Of a DNA stretch of 64,000 nt, positions 28,902 through 38,974 are shown piece after piece. The translations under genes and the position numbers were made by a program. Numbering within the stretch: position 1 is the stretch's first letter; every line of letters starts with the position of its first letter. Source of the DNA: Methanobrevibacter wolinii SH (GTDB lineage: Archaea; Methanobacteriota; Methanobacteria; Methanobacteriales; Methanobacteriaceae); NCBI RefSeq assembly GCF_000621965.1, contig NZ_KK211376.1, positions 115,051 through 179,050 of the forward strand, given 5' to 3'. A model generated the notes under the pieces. The model was given only the letters and a program-made list of their open reading frames with translations. It was not told where the DNA came from and did no database searches.

Positions 28902-29339
28902 TTATAATTCTACTGCTTCTCCACCAGCTTCTTCAATTTTAGTAATAGCAGATGCAGAGAATTTTGGAGATTTAACTACAAGTTTTTTATCAACAGAACC
29001 TTTAGCTAAAACTTTATCATAACCTAATTCAGTTACATCAATAACAATTGAATCCCCGTCTTTAGTAGCTAAACCATCATTTAAAAGATTTTCAGCTTGA
29101 TCAGATAAATAACTAACATTAACAGGATTAACTTTTTTAATCATTTTTTGAGGTCTTTTGAAACCATGTTTACCGAAGTAGTTTTTATTAGTAAGGACGG
29201 TTCTAGTCCAGTGTTGTTTACCTGCACCAGCGTTACCTCTTCCTCCTTTGTTACCATAACCTCTTCTATTTTTAACAACTCCACCACCATTAGTTCTGGT
29301 ACCTCGTTGTTTAGTAATTTTACGTTTTTGTCTAATCAT
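28902..29339 (-). CDS. rpl15: Large-subunit ribosomal protein uL15
   Basis: 145 residues. IRQKRKITKQRGTRTNGGGV, then GNAGAGKQHWTRTV and FGKHGFKRP are archaeal uL15. A GTG nine bases upstream is part of the ribosome binding site AAGGTGGATT, so I use ATG 29339. Confidence 0.97.
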   Translation of the reverse strand: MIRQKRKITKQRGTRTNGGGVVKNRRGYGNKGGRGNAGAGKQHWTRTVLTNKNYFGKHGFKRPQKMIKKVNPVNVSYLSDQAENLLNDGLATKDGDSIVIDVTELGYDKVLAKGSVDKKLVVKSPKFSASAITKIEEAGGEAVEL

Positions 29340-29349
29340 ATAATCCACC

Positions 29350-29808
29350 TTATGCCATTTTTATAGCAAGATTATTGATATCTTCACCACGGTAACCTAA
29401 AGAACCACCTTCAGTAACTGGTTTTCTAATTCCTTTGTATCCTTTTCTTGGAGGATGGAAACGGAAAACCGGTTTCATACCAACATCTTGAGCTTTAATT
29501 TCACCTTTAATTAAAGCATTTGCTAATTCTTCAATAGATTTGTAATCAGTATTTTCTTTAAGGTATTCATCAGTAACATGTGCGTCACCAACTAATCTTC
29601 CTCTTTTAGCTATAATTTTAGCTAAAGTTTCAGCATTAACTTCTCCCCAAGTAATGTAATCTTTACCTTTTTGGAGCATACCTTTATAACTATCAGTTTC
29701 ATCTACTAAAACAGCATGGCTAATTCTATTGAGTCTTAACATATCTAAAGTATCTGCAATACCTCTTTTTACACCAGTAGTACCTCTAATTCTAATAACT
29801 AAAAACAT
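29350..29808 (-). CDS. rpl30: Large-subunit ribosomal protein uL30
   Basis: 152 residues, the long archaeal form. [34 protein letters not shown] and [26 protein letters not shown] are diagnostic. ATG 29808 follows GGTGATTTTA; the open frame 12 bp further upstream would bury that site. Confidence 0.97.
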   Translation of the reverse strand: MFLVIRIRGTTGVKRGIADTLDMLRLNRISHAVLVDETDSYKGMLQKGKDYITWGEVNAETLAKIIAKRGRLVGDAHVTDEYLKENTDYKSIEELANALIKGEIKAQDVGMKPVFRFHPPRKGYKGIRKPVTEGGSLGYRGEDINNLAIKMA

Positions 29809-29820
29809 TAAAATCACCAT

Positions 29821-30465
29821 CTATTTAGAAATTACTCCCATAGTTTTGAGATCTTTATCACTAGCTTTAACATTACATACTTCTTTTAATGCATCAAAGA
29901 CAGCATTTGCAAAATTAATGGTAGTTTGAGTTTGACCACTAGATTGAGACCATACATCTTGATAACCTGCAAGAGACATGATAGTTTTACCAACATCACC
30001 AATTGCAAGACCTACACCTGCAGGAGCAGGCATAAGAGATACATTTACACTTCCAGCTTTACCTTGTACTTTGAAAGGAACAGTGTGTTGTTTACCACAT
30101 ACACAACCCCAATCACCACAGCCTCTTCTTACTTTAATAATATTATATTTAGCATTGTTGACTGCTTTTCTGATTGCTGGACCTACTTCTCTAGCTTTAC
30201 CTTGACCTAATCCAACATAACCATTTTTGTTACCAACTGCAACAATTACTCTGAAATTAACTTTTCTTCCAGATTTGTGCATTCTTTGAACTAAGTTAAC
30301 ATCCATTACTTCTTCTTCTAAATCAGGAAGTAAAGCATCTACAATTTCTAATTCCATAATTGGAAGACCTTTTTCAAAGATCTCATCAATGTCAGTAATA
30401 GTTCCATCTTTAACCATTTTACCGACATTGGTTTTAGGTTCCCATTCATCCATATTAAAACTCAT
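29821..30465 (-). CDS. rps5: Small-subunit ribosomal protein uS5
   Basis: 214 residues. It has the S5 double-stranded RNA-binding fold ([34 protein letters not shown]) and the archaeal insert [19 protein letters not shown] with extra cysteines, then [33 protein letters not shown] precedes the ATG. It lies within the uL18-uS5-uL30-uL15 order. Confidence 0.98.
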   Translation of the reverse strand: MSFNMDEWEPKTNVGKMVKDGTITDIDEIFEKGLPIMELEIVDALLPDLEEEVMDVNLVQRMHKSGRKVNFRVIVAVGNKNGYVGLGQGKAREVGPAIRKAVNNAKYNIIKVRRGCGDWGCVCGKQHTVPFKVQGKAGSVNVSLMPAPAGVGLAIGDVGKTIMSLAGYQDVWSQSSGQTQTTINFANAVFDALKEVCNVKASDKDLKTMGVISK

Positions 30466-30467
30466 AG

Positions 30468-31049
30468 TTATACCTCAGTTTCATCAATTTTATTTTTAAT
30501 TTCTTCAAAATGGCTAGGTAAGTCTTTAGGATTAAGACCTCTTGCTAAATATTGTGAGAAATGTTTATTTAATTCTTCTTCATCTAATTGATCTGCATAA
30601 TCTGCAACAGTTTGACCAGTAATACGGTCATCACCAGGGATTACAGATTCACCATAAGGTACTTCAAGTCCAGCATCTACTGCACCTTTAAGACCTGCAA
30701 ACACTTTAGATCCTTTAATAGGTGATTTTAAACCAATATCTAAAACAGCACTATCAATACCAGCATTTAATGCTTTTTTAGCACATAAATAAGCGGTTAA
30801 GTATACTGCACTAGTGTTTTTAGCTCCACCTAACCAACCTAATTTTCTAAGTTCTTTACTGTGTGCTGAAACAACAGTTTCATCACCGCCATTACGAATA
30901 TTAATAATTTGAACAATAACATTAGCATTAGAAACTCTGACAACTAATCTAGATTTATCTAAATCTGCTAATCTAAATCTTGCAGCATAGTCAGTTTTTC
31001 CTTCTCTTCTTCTTCTAAATGCTACTTTATAATTAGATCCTTGAGCCAT
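30468..31049 (-). CDS. rpl18: Large-subunit ribosomal protein uL18
   Basis: 193 residues, binding 5S r[30 protein letters not shown] and [16 protein letters not shown] identify it. A GTG nine bases earlier lies inside the ribosome binding site (AGGAGTGA), so ATG 31049 is preferred. It sits one base after the eL19 stop. Confidence 0.97.
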   Translation of the reverse strand: MAQGSNYKVAFRRRREGKTDYAARFRLADLDKSRLVVRVSNANVIVQIINIRNGGDETVVSAHSKELRKLGWLGGAKNTSAVYLTAYLCAKKALNAGIDSAVLDIGLKSPIKGSKVFAGLKGAVDAGLEVPYGESVIPGDDRITGQTVADYADQLDEEELNKHFSQYLARGLNPKDLPSHFEEIKNKIDETEV

Positions 31050-31050
31050 T

Positions 31051-31503
31051 CTATTCACTCCTAATCATGTCATGGTCACGAGCATAGTTTTTCATATAAG
31101 ATTTACTTTTAAATGCTCCACCTTTTGCCATTTTGTATAATTTTCTGTAGGTAGTTGGATCAATTTCACCAGCAGCACGCATATCTTTTAAATCAGTTCT
31201 TAAAGCTCTGATAGTAGACATCCAAGCTTGTTTTTTAGGAGTTCTTGCATATTTTGCTCCTTTAACACTACCTTTACCTTTACGTTTACCTTTTTTCTTT
31301 TGTTGTGCAATTTTTTTAGACCTGTAGCTACTAATACCATTTTTAGGTTTTGCTTTAATAGCTCCTTGATTGATTAACTGCCTAACTCCATCTCTTGTAA
31401 TAGCCCTTGATACTTCTTCAATTTGTTCAGGATCAATCCATACACGATTTAATCCTACTTTAAGTATATCTGCAGCTAATCTTTTTTGAGTAGTAAGATT
31501 CAT
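31051..31503 (-). CDS. rpl19e: Large-subunit ribosomal protein eL19
   Basis: 150 residues. LTTQKRLAADILKVGLNRVWIDPEQIEEV, RKGKGSVKGAKYARTPKKQAWM and KGGAFKSKSYMKNYARDHDMI are typical. It forms an intersubunit bridge in archaeal ribosomes. GGAGG precedes the ATG. Confidence 0.97.
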   Translation of the reverse strand: MNLTTQKRLAADILKVGLNRVWIDPEQIEEVSRAITRDGVRQLINQGAIKAKPKNGISSYRSKKIAQQKKKGKRKGKGSVKGAKYARTPKKQAWMSTIRALRTDLKDMRAAGEIDPTTYRKLYKMAKGGAFKSKSYMKNYARDHDMIRSE

Positions 31504-31605
31504 TCTAATAAACCTCCATTAGCTTAATAATACTTAAATATTTATATATTTAAGTCCCTTTATAATAAAATAAAATTTAAAATAAAAGTAATAATTAGAA
31601 TTAAT

Positions 31606-31932
31606 TTATTTATTTAATACTTTAATTCCAAGTTCTGATGCTTTTTCTAACATCTGTGATTTTTTATTTTTACCTATAGAAGAACTTAATCTTGCAGCTT
31701 CAGTAGCAGGATCTAAGTTTTCTAATTCTTTTAAATTACGAACAAGAACATCTTTATAACCAGAAGGATGTAAATATCTAGTATCTTTAGGAGTTCCATA
31801 TCCAATAGCAGGCATATCAGGTTTTCCTGCTTCATATCTTCTCATTTTACTAGTTCTTCCTCTAGGTTTTCTCCATTTGTCTCCAAGTTTTTTATATCTA
31901 GCGTATTCTTGCCTTTTAAACCTTTTAGCCAT
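31606..31932 (-). CDS. rpl32e: Large-subunit ribosomal protein eL32
   Basis: 108 residues, a short archaeal form. KRFKRQEYARYKKLGDKWRKPRGRTSKMRRYEAGK and YGTPKDTRYLHPSGYKDVLV mark it. It is separated from eL19 by about 100 bp, the largest gap in this part of the superoperon. Confidence 0.96.
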   Translation of the reverse strand: MAKRFKRQEYARYKKLGDKWRKPRGRTSKMRRYEAGKPDMPAIGYGTPKDTRYLHPSGYKDVLVRNLKELENLDPATEAARLSSSIGKNKKSQMLEKASELGIKVLNK

Positions 31933-31940
31933 CTTATCAC

Positions 31941-32477
31941 CTATTCTTTACTTACTAAATATATTCCATCTTGGAATACTCTAGGATCTTTTCCTTTGAT
32001 TTTAGTTGCTTGTTCTAAGTTAGCCATAGTTTGACCAACATGTTCTTTATTAATACCAGTTATAGTAACTTGGTCCCCTTTAACTGTAACTTTAGTTTCG
32101 TCTCCAACAATTTTGGAAGTCCTTGGGTGTTTTTCACCTACGAAATTATCTATTGTTACAATATTTCCTTTAACTTTTACAGTCATTGGAAAGTGTGCAA
32201 ATACGATTTTCATATGATATGTGAAACCGTCAGTTACACCAGTTATCATATTAGAAATATGTGCTTTGATAGTTCCCATCATAGATTTATCTCTACTTTT
32301 CGGGAAATCCACATTTAAAACAACTTTATTATCTTCTTCATCAATAGAAATATTTGGATAATTAAATTCCCTACTGATTTCACCTTGAGGTCCTTTAACA
32401 GTAACCCCTTTACCTATTTTAACTTCGACGCCTTCAGGGATATCAATTTCTTCCCTTATAGCTGCAGCTAATACCAT
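31941..32477 (-). CDS. rpl6: Large-subunit ribosomal protein uL6
   Basis: 178 residues with two L6 domains: EIDIPEGVEVKIGKGVTVKGPQGEISREF and the C-terminal VENFVGEKHPRTSKIVGD-like part (read IDNFVGEKHPRTSKIVGD). It lies near the factor-binding centre. It is followed by eL32 after 8 bp. Confidence 0.98.
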   Translation of the reverse strand: MVLAAAIREEIDIPEGVEVKIGKGVTVKGPQGEISREFNYPNISIDEEDNKVVLNVDFPKSRDKSMMGTIKAHISNMITGVTDGFTYHMKIVFAHFPMTVKVKGNIVTIDNFVGEKHPRTSKIVGDETKVTVKGDQVTITGINKEHVGQTMANLEQATKIKGKDPRVFQDGIYLVSKE

Positions 32478-32487
32478 TTAAAATCAC

Positions 32488-32880
32488 CTAATACATATAA
32501 GCCAACAATCTTCCACCGATACCTTTTTCAATAGCTTCTCTGTGAGTCATAATACCTTCAGGAGTAGTTACAATAAGGATACCGAAATTTTTTGCTGGTA
32601 AATATCTTTTTTCAAATTTCTCAAATTCGTCTTTTTTAACAGCATGACGAGGTTTAATTACACCACATTGATTAATGTTTCCATCTAATTCAACTTCAAA
32701 TTTACCTGCTTTATTATCATCTACATATTCAAAATTACTAATATAATTTTCTTTTTTCATAACACTTAAAACATGTCCAATTAATTTGGAAGCAGGAGAA
32801 ATAGTACAAGAAGAATTTACTTGTAACTCATTATTCCTGATATTAGTTAAAGCATCTGAAAGAGGGTCCATAAGAGTCAT
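32488..32880 (-). CDS. rps8: Small-subunit ribosomal protein uS8
   Basis: 130 residues. MTLMDPLSDALTNIRNNE is the conserved start, and GILIVTTPEGIMTHREAIEKGIGGRLLAYMY the conserved end. GAGGTG seven bases before ATG 32880 favours this start over the Met three codons inside. Confidence 0.98.
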   Translation of the reverse strand: MTLMDPLSDALTNIRNNELQVNSSCTISPASKLIGHVLSVMKKENYISNFEYVDDNKAGKFEVELDGNINQCGVIKPRHAVKKDEFEKFEKRYLPAKNFGILIVTTPEGIMTHREAIEKGIGGRLLAYMY

Positions 32881-32892
32881 ATAATTACACCT

Positions 32893-33036
32893 CTAGTTAT
32901 ATTTTTTAAATCCTATTTTAGGAGCAACTTCTCTAAAACATTGTCTACAAAGGTTAAGACCATATCTACTAATCATAGCAGAATGATCTCCACATCTAGA
33001 ACATTTTTTAGATCCTTTACCATATTTTTTTGCCAT
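32893..33036 (-). CDS. rps14: Small-subunit ribosomal protein uS14, zinc form
   Basis: 47 residues, short enough to be missed. It begins [20 protein letters not shown], continues to [16 protein letters not shown] and ends FKKYN. The CxxC...CxxC zinc set and the position between uL5 and uS8 are exactly as expected. A GGTGTT precedes the ATG. Confidence 0.97.
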   Translation of the reverse strand: MAKKYGKGSKKCSRCGDHSAMISRYGLNLCRQCFREVAPKIGFKKYN

Positions 33037-33049
33037 AAATAACACCTAT

Positions 33050-33565
33050 CTATTCTAAATCTACATAGTTAACATTAAAATGATCTACCATATATTTCAT
33101 AGTTTCTTCTTTAGAAATTCTATGTCTTTTAGGTATTCTTTTATTTTGGATTTTTCTTTTATTTATTCTGTATCCTGGTTTTTCAAAAGTTACAGAAACA
33201 TTCATACCAAATATACCAACTTCAGGATCATATTTAACTCCAGGAATATCAATATGTTCAGCAATACCAAAAGAAAGATTTCCTATATCATCAAATTGAG
33301 TAGATTTAATATTATTATTAATTCCAGATAAAACAGTTTTAATAGCATAAACTGCTTTTTCTCCACGTAAAGTTACTTTACATGCAATAGGTTGTCTTTT
33401 ACGAATACCAAATTCAGGGTTGGTAACTTTTGAAAAAGTTTTAACTGGTTTTTGACCAAACATATCTTCGAGTAAATTAATAGCACGAGATAATTTTTCA
33501 CCAGCTTCTCCAACACCTATGTTAATAGTAGCTTTTGATATAATAACTTCATTCATTGGGTTCAT
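33050..33565 (-). CDS. rpl5: Large-subunit ribosomal protein uL5
   Basis: 171 residues, binding 5S r[37 protein letters not shown] and [17 protein letters not shown] mark it. The ATG overlaps the eS4 stop by four bases (ATGA), so the two are coupled. Confidence 0.98.
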   Translation of the reverse strand: MNPMNEVIISKATINIGVGEAGEKLSRAINLLEDMFGQKPVKTFSKVTNPEFGIRKRQPIACKVTLRGEKAVYAIKTVLSGINNNIKSTQFDDIGNLSFGIAEHIDIPGVKYDPEVGIFGMNVSVTFEKPGYRINKRKIQNKRIPKRHRISKEETMKYMVDHFNVNYVDLE

Positions 33566-34290
33566 TGATTAACCTCCAATAAAGAAATAACTGGTTTATC
33601 TTCTCCAACAACGAAAGCATAATCTTTTAAAGTTAAGAAATTATCTTTACTTCCGTTTTCAATAATAACAGTATTTGGTTTTGATGAATCATTAACAATG
33701 ATTTCTTTAACATTACCTAATTCACCAGTGTGTTTACCACCAGTTACAAGAACAGTAGCTCCTTCTTTTAAAGGATAAGCTTCAGCAATTTCTTGTTCAG
33801 GTATTTTTAAGTTAATAACATCTCCAACTTTGTAGTCATCTTCATCAACAATAACATTTCTACCATCGTGGAGATTTAATTGAGTTTTTCCACCTTTAAT
33901 AGTGGTTTTTCCAACAATTTTAGATAATTTAAAACTATTATCATCAATAGGGTTTAAAGTTAATCTATTTTTATTATCTAAAAGCACTCTATAAGATTCA
34001 CCAGTTTTAGGGATAGTTATAATATCCATAAGTCCTACTGGGAATTTATAATCTTTTCTAGGAGTTCCATCAATTAAAACATTACCTGTATTAATAATTC
34101 TTTTAGCTTCTCTAGAATTATCACCAAGAGCTAAAATATCCCTGACAACTACCATTAAAGTTAAAGATTCTTCAATAGCATGAGGTCCAGCTTGTGGTTT
34201 TACAGTCCAGGTATGTTCTTTTGGATGAATAGGCCATGATTTAGGTGCTTTAAAAGTTTTTAAATGTTTTCTAGATCCCATTTTTGCCAT
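33562..34290 (-). CDS. rps4e: Small-subunit ribosomal protein eS4
   Basis: 242 residues with an S4-like domain and a KOW motif ([20 protein letters not shown]). [25 protein letters not shown] is diagnostic. A GTG at 34305 is in frame but lies in the end of uL24; ATG 34290, preceded by GAGGAAGAATAAT, gives the archaeal N-terminus and starts one base after the uL24 stop. Confidence 0.96.
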   Translation of the reverse strand: MAKMGSRKHLKTFKAPKSWPIHPKEHTWTVKPQAGPHAIEESLTLMVVVRDILALGDNSREAKRIINTGNVLIDGTPRKDYKFPVGLMDIITIPKTGESYRVLLDNKNRLTLNPIDDNSFKLSKIVGKTTIKGGKTQLNLHDGRNVIVDEDDYKVGDVINLKIPEQEIAEAYPLKEGATVLVTGGKHTGELGNVKEIIVNDSSKPNTVIIENGSKDNFLTLKDYAFVVGEDKPVISLLEVNQ

Positions 34291-34291
34291 A

Positions 34292-34642
34292 TTATTCTTC
34301 CTCACTTACTTTAATTCTTCTTTCATCGTCTAAATCAACATCAATAATCATCAAATTAGATGGGTGAATTGGGAGATATATAGTAGTTCCATCAGCTTTA
34401 TTTAAAGTTACACCTTCAACACTGACAGTATATTTTTTATAGTTAACAGCTTCGACTTTACCTTCTTGATCTTTAAAGTCACCACGAAGTACTTTAACTT
34501 TGTCTCCAACTCTAACAGGTAAAGATCTTCTACCTAAGTCTTGTTTTAAATCTTTACTTAAAGTAGCAGCCATACGAGCATGACGTTGATGTTTAGGTGC
34601 TTTATACATATTTCTTCTTTGTTTTCTTGGTTGTTTAGTCAT
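34292..34642 (-). CDS. rpl24: Large-subunit ribosomal protein uL24
   Basis: 116 residues. [25 protein letters not shown] precedes the KOW motif [21 protein letters not shown]. The in-frame TTG just before the ATG is part of the spacer after GGTGAT, so ATG 34642 is chosen. Confidence 0.97.
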   Translation of the reverse strand: MTKQPRKQRRNMYKAPKHQRHARMAATLSKDLKQDLGRRSLPVRVGDKVKVLRGDFKDQEGKVEAVNYKKYTVSVEGVTLNKADGTTIYLPIHPSNLMIIDVDLDDERRIKVSEEE

Positions 34643-34650
34643 CAAATCAC

Positions 34651-35049
34651 CTATACTAAAATACTAGCAGCACTACCTACACTAGGCCATCTATCAGCTG
34701 CTTCTTTTGCTACTGGTCCTCTAATTTCAGATCCTTTTAATAATCCTTCAGGAGTAATAATTACAGCAGCATTATCTTCAAATTTAACACGAAGACCATC
34801 TACACGTCTAAATTCTTTTTTCTGTCTTACAACAACAGCTTGAACTATTTCTCTTCTCATATCAGCAGTACCTTTTTTAACAGAACAGATAACTAAATCG
34901 CCAACACCAGCAGTATCTATTCTTCTACGGACACCTTTGAAACCTTTAACAGAAATAATTTCAATTTCACGAGCACCAGTATTATCAACACAATTAAGTC
35001 TTGCACCAATAGGTAATGCTTTTGAAACTTTAGATGTAATTGCTTTCAT
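34651..35049 (-). CDS. rpl14: Large-subunit ribosomal protein uL14
   Basis: 132 residues. [61 protein letters not shown] and [17 protein letters not shown] mark it. Confidence 0.98.
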   Translation of the reverse strand: MKAITSKVSKALPIGARLNCVDNTGAREIEIISVKGFKGVRRRIDTAGVGDLVICSVKKGTADMRREIVQAVVVRQKKEFRRVDGLRVKFEDNAAVIITPEGLLKGSEIRGPVAKEAADRWPSVGSAASILV

Positions 35050-35053
35050 GCTT

Positions 35054-35371
35054 CTATTCTCCTTTTACTTCAACAATAACAAAATGTTTAGTTTTACTTA
35101 AAGGTCTGCATTCTGCTATTTTAACTTCGTCTCCAACATTTACATCAATACAATCAGGTTTATGAACATTGATTCTTGATTTTCTTTTTTCATATCTTTC
35201 ATATTTACGAATGAATTTATAATAACTACGTTCTACAGTAACTGTTCTTTCAGCTTTATTAGTAGTAACAGTTCCTTCAAGAACTTGTCCTCTTACAGGT
35301 AAATCACCATGGAAAGGACAATTTGGATCATTACATTCTCTTTCTGGTTCTTTTACATTAAGACCAACCAT
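35054..35371 (-). CDS. rps17: Small-subunit ribosomal protein uS17
   Basis: 105 residues. The archaeal N-terminal part [22 protein letters not shown] with two cysteines precedes the OB fold ([31 protein letters not shown]). It lies 4 bp before uL14 and after Rpp29. Confidence 0.97.
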   Translation of the reverse strand: MVGLNVKEPERECNDPNCPFHGDLPVRGQVLEGTVTTNKAERTVTVERSYYKFIRKYERYEKRKSRINVHKPDCIDVNVGDEVKIAECRPLSKTKHFVIVEVKGE

Positions 35372-35375
35372 ATTA

Positions 35376-35663
35376 TCACCAATTAAATTTTTTATGCCTT
35401 TTCTTAATACGATCTTCAGGACGATTCAACAAAATTTTTCCATTAACTTCAACATGTGAACCATTAGGAAGAGTAAATTTAAAGATTGAAACATCTTTAG
35501 GTAATAACTTTTCAGAATCATTACAAGTTTCAATCAATAAAGTTTTCTTTGTTTCATCAACCACTTTTCCATTAATTCCAATTAAAGATTCATTAAAACT
35601 ATTAATAACCTCAACTTCTAAGCCTATTAATTCATGAAATATAATATTCTCTGAAGTTATCAT
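35376..35663 (-). CDS. rnp1: RNase P protein component 1 (Rpp29/Pop4)
   Basis: 95 residues, a Sm-like RNA-binding barrel that helps RNase P RNA mature tRNA 5' ends. [39 protein letters not shown] and [14 protein letters not shown] match the family. Location between aIF1 and uS17 inside the ribosomal operon is conserved in euryarchaea. Confidence 0.95.
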   Translation of the reverse strand: MITSENIIFHELIGLEVEVINSFNESLIGINGKVVDETKKTLLIETCNDSEKLLPKDVSIFKFTLPNGSHVEVNGKILLNRPEDRIKKRHKKFNW

Positions 35664-35686
35664 ATTAATCCCTTAATAATAAACTT

Positions 35687-36034
35687 TTAATGTCTATGAT
35701 GATTTCGTTTTTTATTCCTTTTAGAATCTTTAATTTCAATAGTGTCTGAGGAAAATCCTAAATCAGATAAAACTTCTTTAACTTTAACTTTATGGTCACC
35801 TTGAAGTTCAATTTGACCATTTTTAGCAGTTCCTCCACAAGCACATTTTGCTTTTAAGGTTTTAGTAAGCTCTTTAATATCAATATCATGTTCATCAATA
35901 CCTTCAATGATAGTCATGAGTTTACCAAATCTACGTTTTACTGTATAAACTTTAACTGTTTGAACTTCTCTTGCAATTTCTTCACAAACACAAAGTTCCT
36001 CAGGAAGACCACATACTTCACAGATTTTAGACAT
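35687..36034 (-). CDS. Translation initiation factor aIF1 (SUI1 family)
   Basis: 115 residues. A SUI1 domain (RRFGKLMTIIEGIDEHDIDIKELTKTLKAKCACGGTAKNGQIELQGDHKVKVKEVL) monitors start-codon recognition on the 30S subunit. It has an N-terminal CEVCGLPEELCVC set that may bind zinc, and a C-terminal basic/His tail (KRNKKRNHHRH). The start directly abuts the uL29 stop. Confidence 0.95.
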   Translation of the reverse strand: MSKICEVCGLPEELCVCEEIAREVQTVKVYTVKRRFGKLMTIIEGIDEHDIDIKELTKTLKAKCACGGTAKNGQIELQGDHKVKVKEVLSDLGFSSDTIEIKDSKRNKKRNHHRH

Positions 36035-36241
36035 TTAATTCTCCTTCTCCTTTTCATTCATGATTGTAAGAACACGAGCAATTGTTCTTTTAAGTTCTCT
36101 AATTTTACCAGGGTTTTCAATAACACCTGAAGCGGAACTTTTAGCTACATTTTTAGCTAATTCAGCTTTAAGTTCAAGTAATTTTTCTTGGATTTCTTCA
36201 TTTTCCATTTCCCAAATTTCTCTGCTTCTTAAGATTGCCAT
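36035..36241 (-). CDS. rpl29: Large-subunit ribosomal protein uL29
   Basis: 68 residues, two-helix protein at the exit tunnel. ILRSREIWEMENEEIQEKLLELKAEL and GKIRELKRTIARVLTIMNEK are diagnostic. Confidence 0.97.
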   Translation of the reverse strand: MAILRSREIWEMENEEIQEKLLELKAELAKNVAKSSASGVIENPGKIRELKRTIARVLTIMNEKEKEN

Positions 36242-36255
36242 TATTTCAACCCCAT

Positions 36256-37029
36256 CTATTCATCATCAGAATCTTCAACTTCCTCTGAAACTTCTTCTTC
36301 AGAAATTTCTTCAGAAATCTCTTCTAATTCTTCTAAGTTTTCAATTTCTTCAGTTTCTTCTAAAGATTCTACTTCTTCAGTAGTTTCTTCTTCAGGTTCT
36401 TCAGAAACTTCAACTTCTTCAACAATATCTTCTACTTTAGGAGCAATAATTTCAACTTTATCAGGTAAGACTGCTTCAGGAGGCATAATTCTTACATATA
36501 TACCTAAAACACCAGGTTTTAAATTTGCACTTGCAAATCCTTCTTGAACATATTTAATTGAAGGTTCACCACATTTTTTAATATATCCTTCTACGAATTT
36601 AGCAACTGCAGATCTGGAACCTCTAATTTTTCCAGAAATTGTAATTTCTACACCTTGTGCTCCAGCTCCCATAATTCTACGAATATTGGAATAAGCAACT
36701 CTTCTGAAATGCATTCCCCTTTGTAACATGTTTGCAATTTTAGCAGCCATGATTCTAGGATTTAATTCTGGAACATCAACTTCTTTAACTTCAATTTGAG
36801 GATTATCAAGATCAAATTTTTCTTTAATATTTTGAGTAATAGCTCTTACGGTTTTTCCACCTCTACCAATAACCATACCAGGTCTTTCAGCATAAACTAC
36901 AATCATAGTTCCAAGAGGTGTATTATGTAAATCCATTCCACCGTATCCTGCTCTTTCAAGTTCAGATTCTAAGAACTCATCAATTTTTGTTCTTTTGAGA
37001 CCTTCAGTAACAAAATCTTTTTCTATCAT
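36256..37029 (-). CDS. rps3: Small-subunit ribosomal protein uS3 with a long acidic tail
   Basis: 257 residues. The KH domain (MIVVYAERPGMVIGRGGKTVRAITQNIKEKF) and C-terminal core (RRIMGAGAQGVEITISGKIRGSRSAVAKF...GVLGIYVRIMPPEA) are standard. Residues from about 200 to the end are almost all Glu with Val, Ser and Asp, an acidic tail of about 55 residues. Such tails occur in some archaeal uS3; this one is long. It lies 5 bp after uL22. Confidence 0.97.
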   Translation of the reverse strand: MIEKDFVTEGLKRTKIDEFLESELERAGYGGMDLHNTPLGTMIVVYAERPGMVIGRGGKTVRAITQNIKEKFDLDNPQIEVKEVDVPELNPRIMAAKIANMLQRGMHFRRVAYSNIRRIMGAGAQGVEITISGKIRGSRSAVAKFVEGYIKKCGEPSIKYVQEGFASANLKPGVLGIYVRIMPPEAVLPDKVEIIAPKVEDIVEEVEVSEEPEEETTEEVESLEETEEIENLEELEEISEEISEEEVSEEVEDSDDE

Positions 37030-37033
37030 AAAC

Positions 37034-37498
37034 TTAAGCCTCCATTAAAACTATTTGGATATGAGTAGTTGGTGTATTAAATGGAGTTACTCTTCCAAAA
37101 GCTCTTGGAATTGCACCTCTAATAACCATTCCTCTGTGACTTGAAATATGTTCAATTTTGAGGTTTTCAGTATCCATTCCTTTGTATTCAGCATTTGCTT
37201 CAGCATTTTTTAAAACTCTTAATACTTGTTTAGCAGCTTTAACAGGGTATCTTCCTGCAGTCCATCCTTTCATACCTTTTCTATGACCAACTTTTTTATT
37301 ATGTTTTTTGAAAGGTACAGCTTGTTTTTCTGCAATAACATCATTTAAATAAGCTTTAGCTTTTTGTACATCCATTCCTCTAATTGCATTACAAATATCT
37401 ACACAATGTTTAGGGGAAACTTTAAGAGATCTAGCCATAGCACGTGCTGTTTGTTTTTCTTCATTTTCTTTTTCATTATAAGCATATTTTTTAGCCAT
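37034..37498 (-). CDS. rpl22: Large-subunit ribosomal protein uL22
   Basis: 154 residues. [34 protein letters not shown] and the loop [23 protein letters not shown] that lines the exit tunnel identify it. Confidence 0.98.
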   Translation of the reverse strand: MAKKYAYNEKENEEKQTARAMARSLKVSPKHCVDICNAIRGMDVQKAKAYLNDVIAEKQAVPFKKHNKKVGHRKGMKGWTAGRYPVKAAKQVLRVLKNAEANAEYKGMDTENLKIEHISSHRGMVIRGAIPRAFGRVTPFNTPTTHIQIVLMEA

Positions 37499-37511
37499 GT
37501 TAAAAATCTCC

Positions 37512-37922
37512 TTATTTCAATGGTACAAACATAGATGATCTTGTAGCACCCATACCTGGGTCACCATGTTGAACTCTTTGTCTAGTTGGTGCAAATTCAC
37601 CAAAGTAACAACCAATCATTTCAGGCATAATAGTTACTTCTTCAAAGGTTTGACCATTATATATTCCAAATGTAGTTCCAACCATTTCAGGAAGAACAAT
37701 CATATCTCTACAATGAGTTCTGATTACTATAGGTCTACCATCTTTACTTCCTTCTTTGTTTAATTTTCTCATTTTATCTAAGACAATTTGTTGTCTAGGT
37801 AAAAATCCTCTTTTTAAAGATCTTCTTTGTCTTGCTGGTAATAATTTAATAAAATCTTCTAAAGACATATCTTGTAATTCTTCTAAAGTATATCCACGAT
37901 ACTTATATATTTTTTTAGCCAA
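37512..37922 (-). CDS. rps19: Small-subunit ribosomal protein uS19
   Basis: 136 residues. [32 protein letters not shown] is the archaeal N-terminus; [24 protein letters not shown] and [23 protein letters not shown] follow. GGAGGTGGC precedes the ATG. Confidence 0.98.
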   Translation of the reverse strand: MAKKIYKYRGYTLEELQDMSLEDFIKLLPARQRRSLKRGFLPRQQIVLDKMRKLNKEGSKDGRPIVIRTHCRDMIVLPEMVGTTFGIYNGQTFEEVTIMPEMIGCYFGEFAPTRQRVQHGDPGMGATRSSMFVPLK

Positions 37923-37938
37923 GAAGCCACCTCCTTAA

Positions 37939-38664
37939 TTATCTTCGTCTACCTGTACGTTTAGCAGCAATTGAACCAACTTTTCTACCAGGGGATGCAT
38001 GTCTTGAAATAGTAGTAGGACGTCCTGGGTGTTGTCTATTACCTCCACCATGAGGGTGATCTACTGCGTTCATTGCAACTCCTCTAACAGTCATAGATTT
38101 TTTACCTTTAGCTTTAGCTGCATACCATTTATTACCTGCTTTAAGATATGGTTTTTCTTTTCTTCCTCCACCAGCAACTATACCAATACTTGCACGACAT
38201 TTAGGATTGAAAGATTTAAGTTCACCAGATGGTAATTCAATAACTGCTTTATCTGCATCATGAGTAATTAAAGAAGCATAAGTACCGGATGATCTTACGA
38301 AACGACCACCATCTCCAGGTCTATTTTCAATATTATATACTGGAGTACCTTCAGGGATTTCTGCAAGAGGTAATGTATTACCAAAACTGATAGGAGCAGA
38401 AATACCGCATTCAATTTCATCATTAATTTGAATACTTTCAGGTGCTAAAATAAATTTTTGTTCTCCGTTTTCAAATTTAACTTTAGCAATAGGTGCAGTT
38501 CTAGCAGGGTCATGAACGATATCAGTAACAATACCTTTTAAACTTCCTTCTTTTTCAATATCATCATAAACTCTATATTGAATTTTATCTTTAAATCTGT
38601 GTGATGCTACACGATGAGGTGGATTTCCTCTACCTCTTCTTTGATGTATTAATCGTTTTCCCAT
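37939..38664 (-). CDS. rpl2: Large-subunit ribosomal protein uL2
   Basis: 241 residues, near the peptidyl transferase centre. GKRLIHQRRGRGNPPHRVASHRFKD, NIENRPGDGGRFVRSSGTYA and MNAVDHPHGGGNRQHPGRPTTISR (with the key histidine) identify it. Confidence 0.98.
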   Translation of the reverse strand: MGKRLIHQRRGRGNPPHRVASHRFKDKIQYRVYDDIEKEGSLKGIVTDIVHDPARTAPIAKVKFENGEQKFILAPESIQINDEIECGISAPISFGNTLPLAEIPEGTPVYNIENRPGDGGRFVRSSGTYASLITHDADKAVIELPSGELKSFNPKCRASIGIVAGGGRKEKPYLKAGNKWYAAKAKGKKSMTVRGVAMNAVDHPHGGGNRQHPGRPTTISRHASPGRKVGSIAAKRTGRRR

Positions 38665-38676
38665 TCAACTTCCTCC

Positions 38677-38937
38677 TTAGAATACTCCTATTTTAACAGC
38701 AATATCTTCAGCTTTTTCTTCTTCTTCAAGGGTAATGAAAGCTAATTTTACACCTTTTGGACTTATATGAGTGTTAACTTTTTTAACTTTTTCATCATAT
38801 AAAGTTTCGAAAGCTCTTTTGATATCTGCTTTTGTAGATTCTCTAGCAACAACGAAAGTAAGTTCGTTATTAAAATCAATTGCATTCATAGTTTTCTCAG
38901 TAACATGAGGTTTAACAATAACTGCGTATGGATCCAT
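38677..38937 (-). CDS. rpl23: Large-subunit ribosomal protein uL23
   Basis: 86 residues. DPYAVIVKPHVTEKTMNAIDFNNELTFVVA and TKADIKRAFETLYDEKVKKVNTHISPKGVKLAFI match uL23 at the tunnel exit, a docking site for SRP and nascent-chain factors. Confidence 0.97.
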   Translation of the reverse strand: MDPYAVIVKPHVTEKTMNAIDFNNELTFVVARESTKADIKRAFETLYDEKVKKVNTHISPKGVKLAFITLEEEEKAEDIAVKIGVF

Positions 38938-38974
38938 TTTATCTACCTTCTTTTACAATAAATCCTAGAAGAAT

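Noticed and set aside
33080-33331. Aromatic-rich plus-strand frame opposite uL5
   Set aside because: Composition (Phe, Tyr, Ser, Asn) is that of antisense AT-rich DNA and uL5 is certain.
36060-36383. Plus-strand frame rich in Leu opposite the uS3 acidic tail
   Set aside because: It arises from the antisense of repeated Glu codons (TTC/CTT runs) and overlaps uL29 and uS3.
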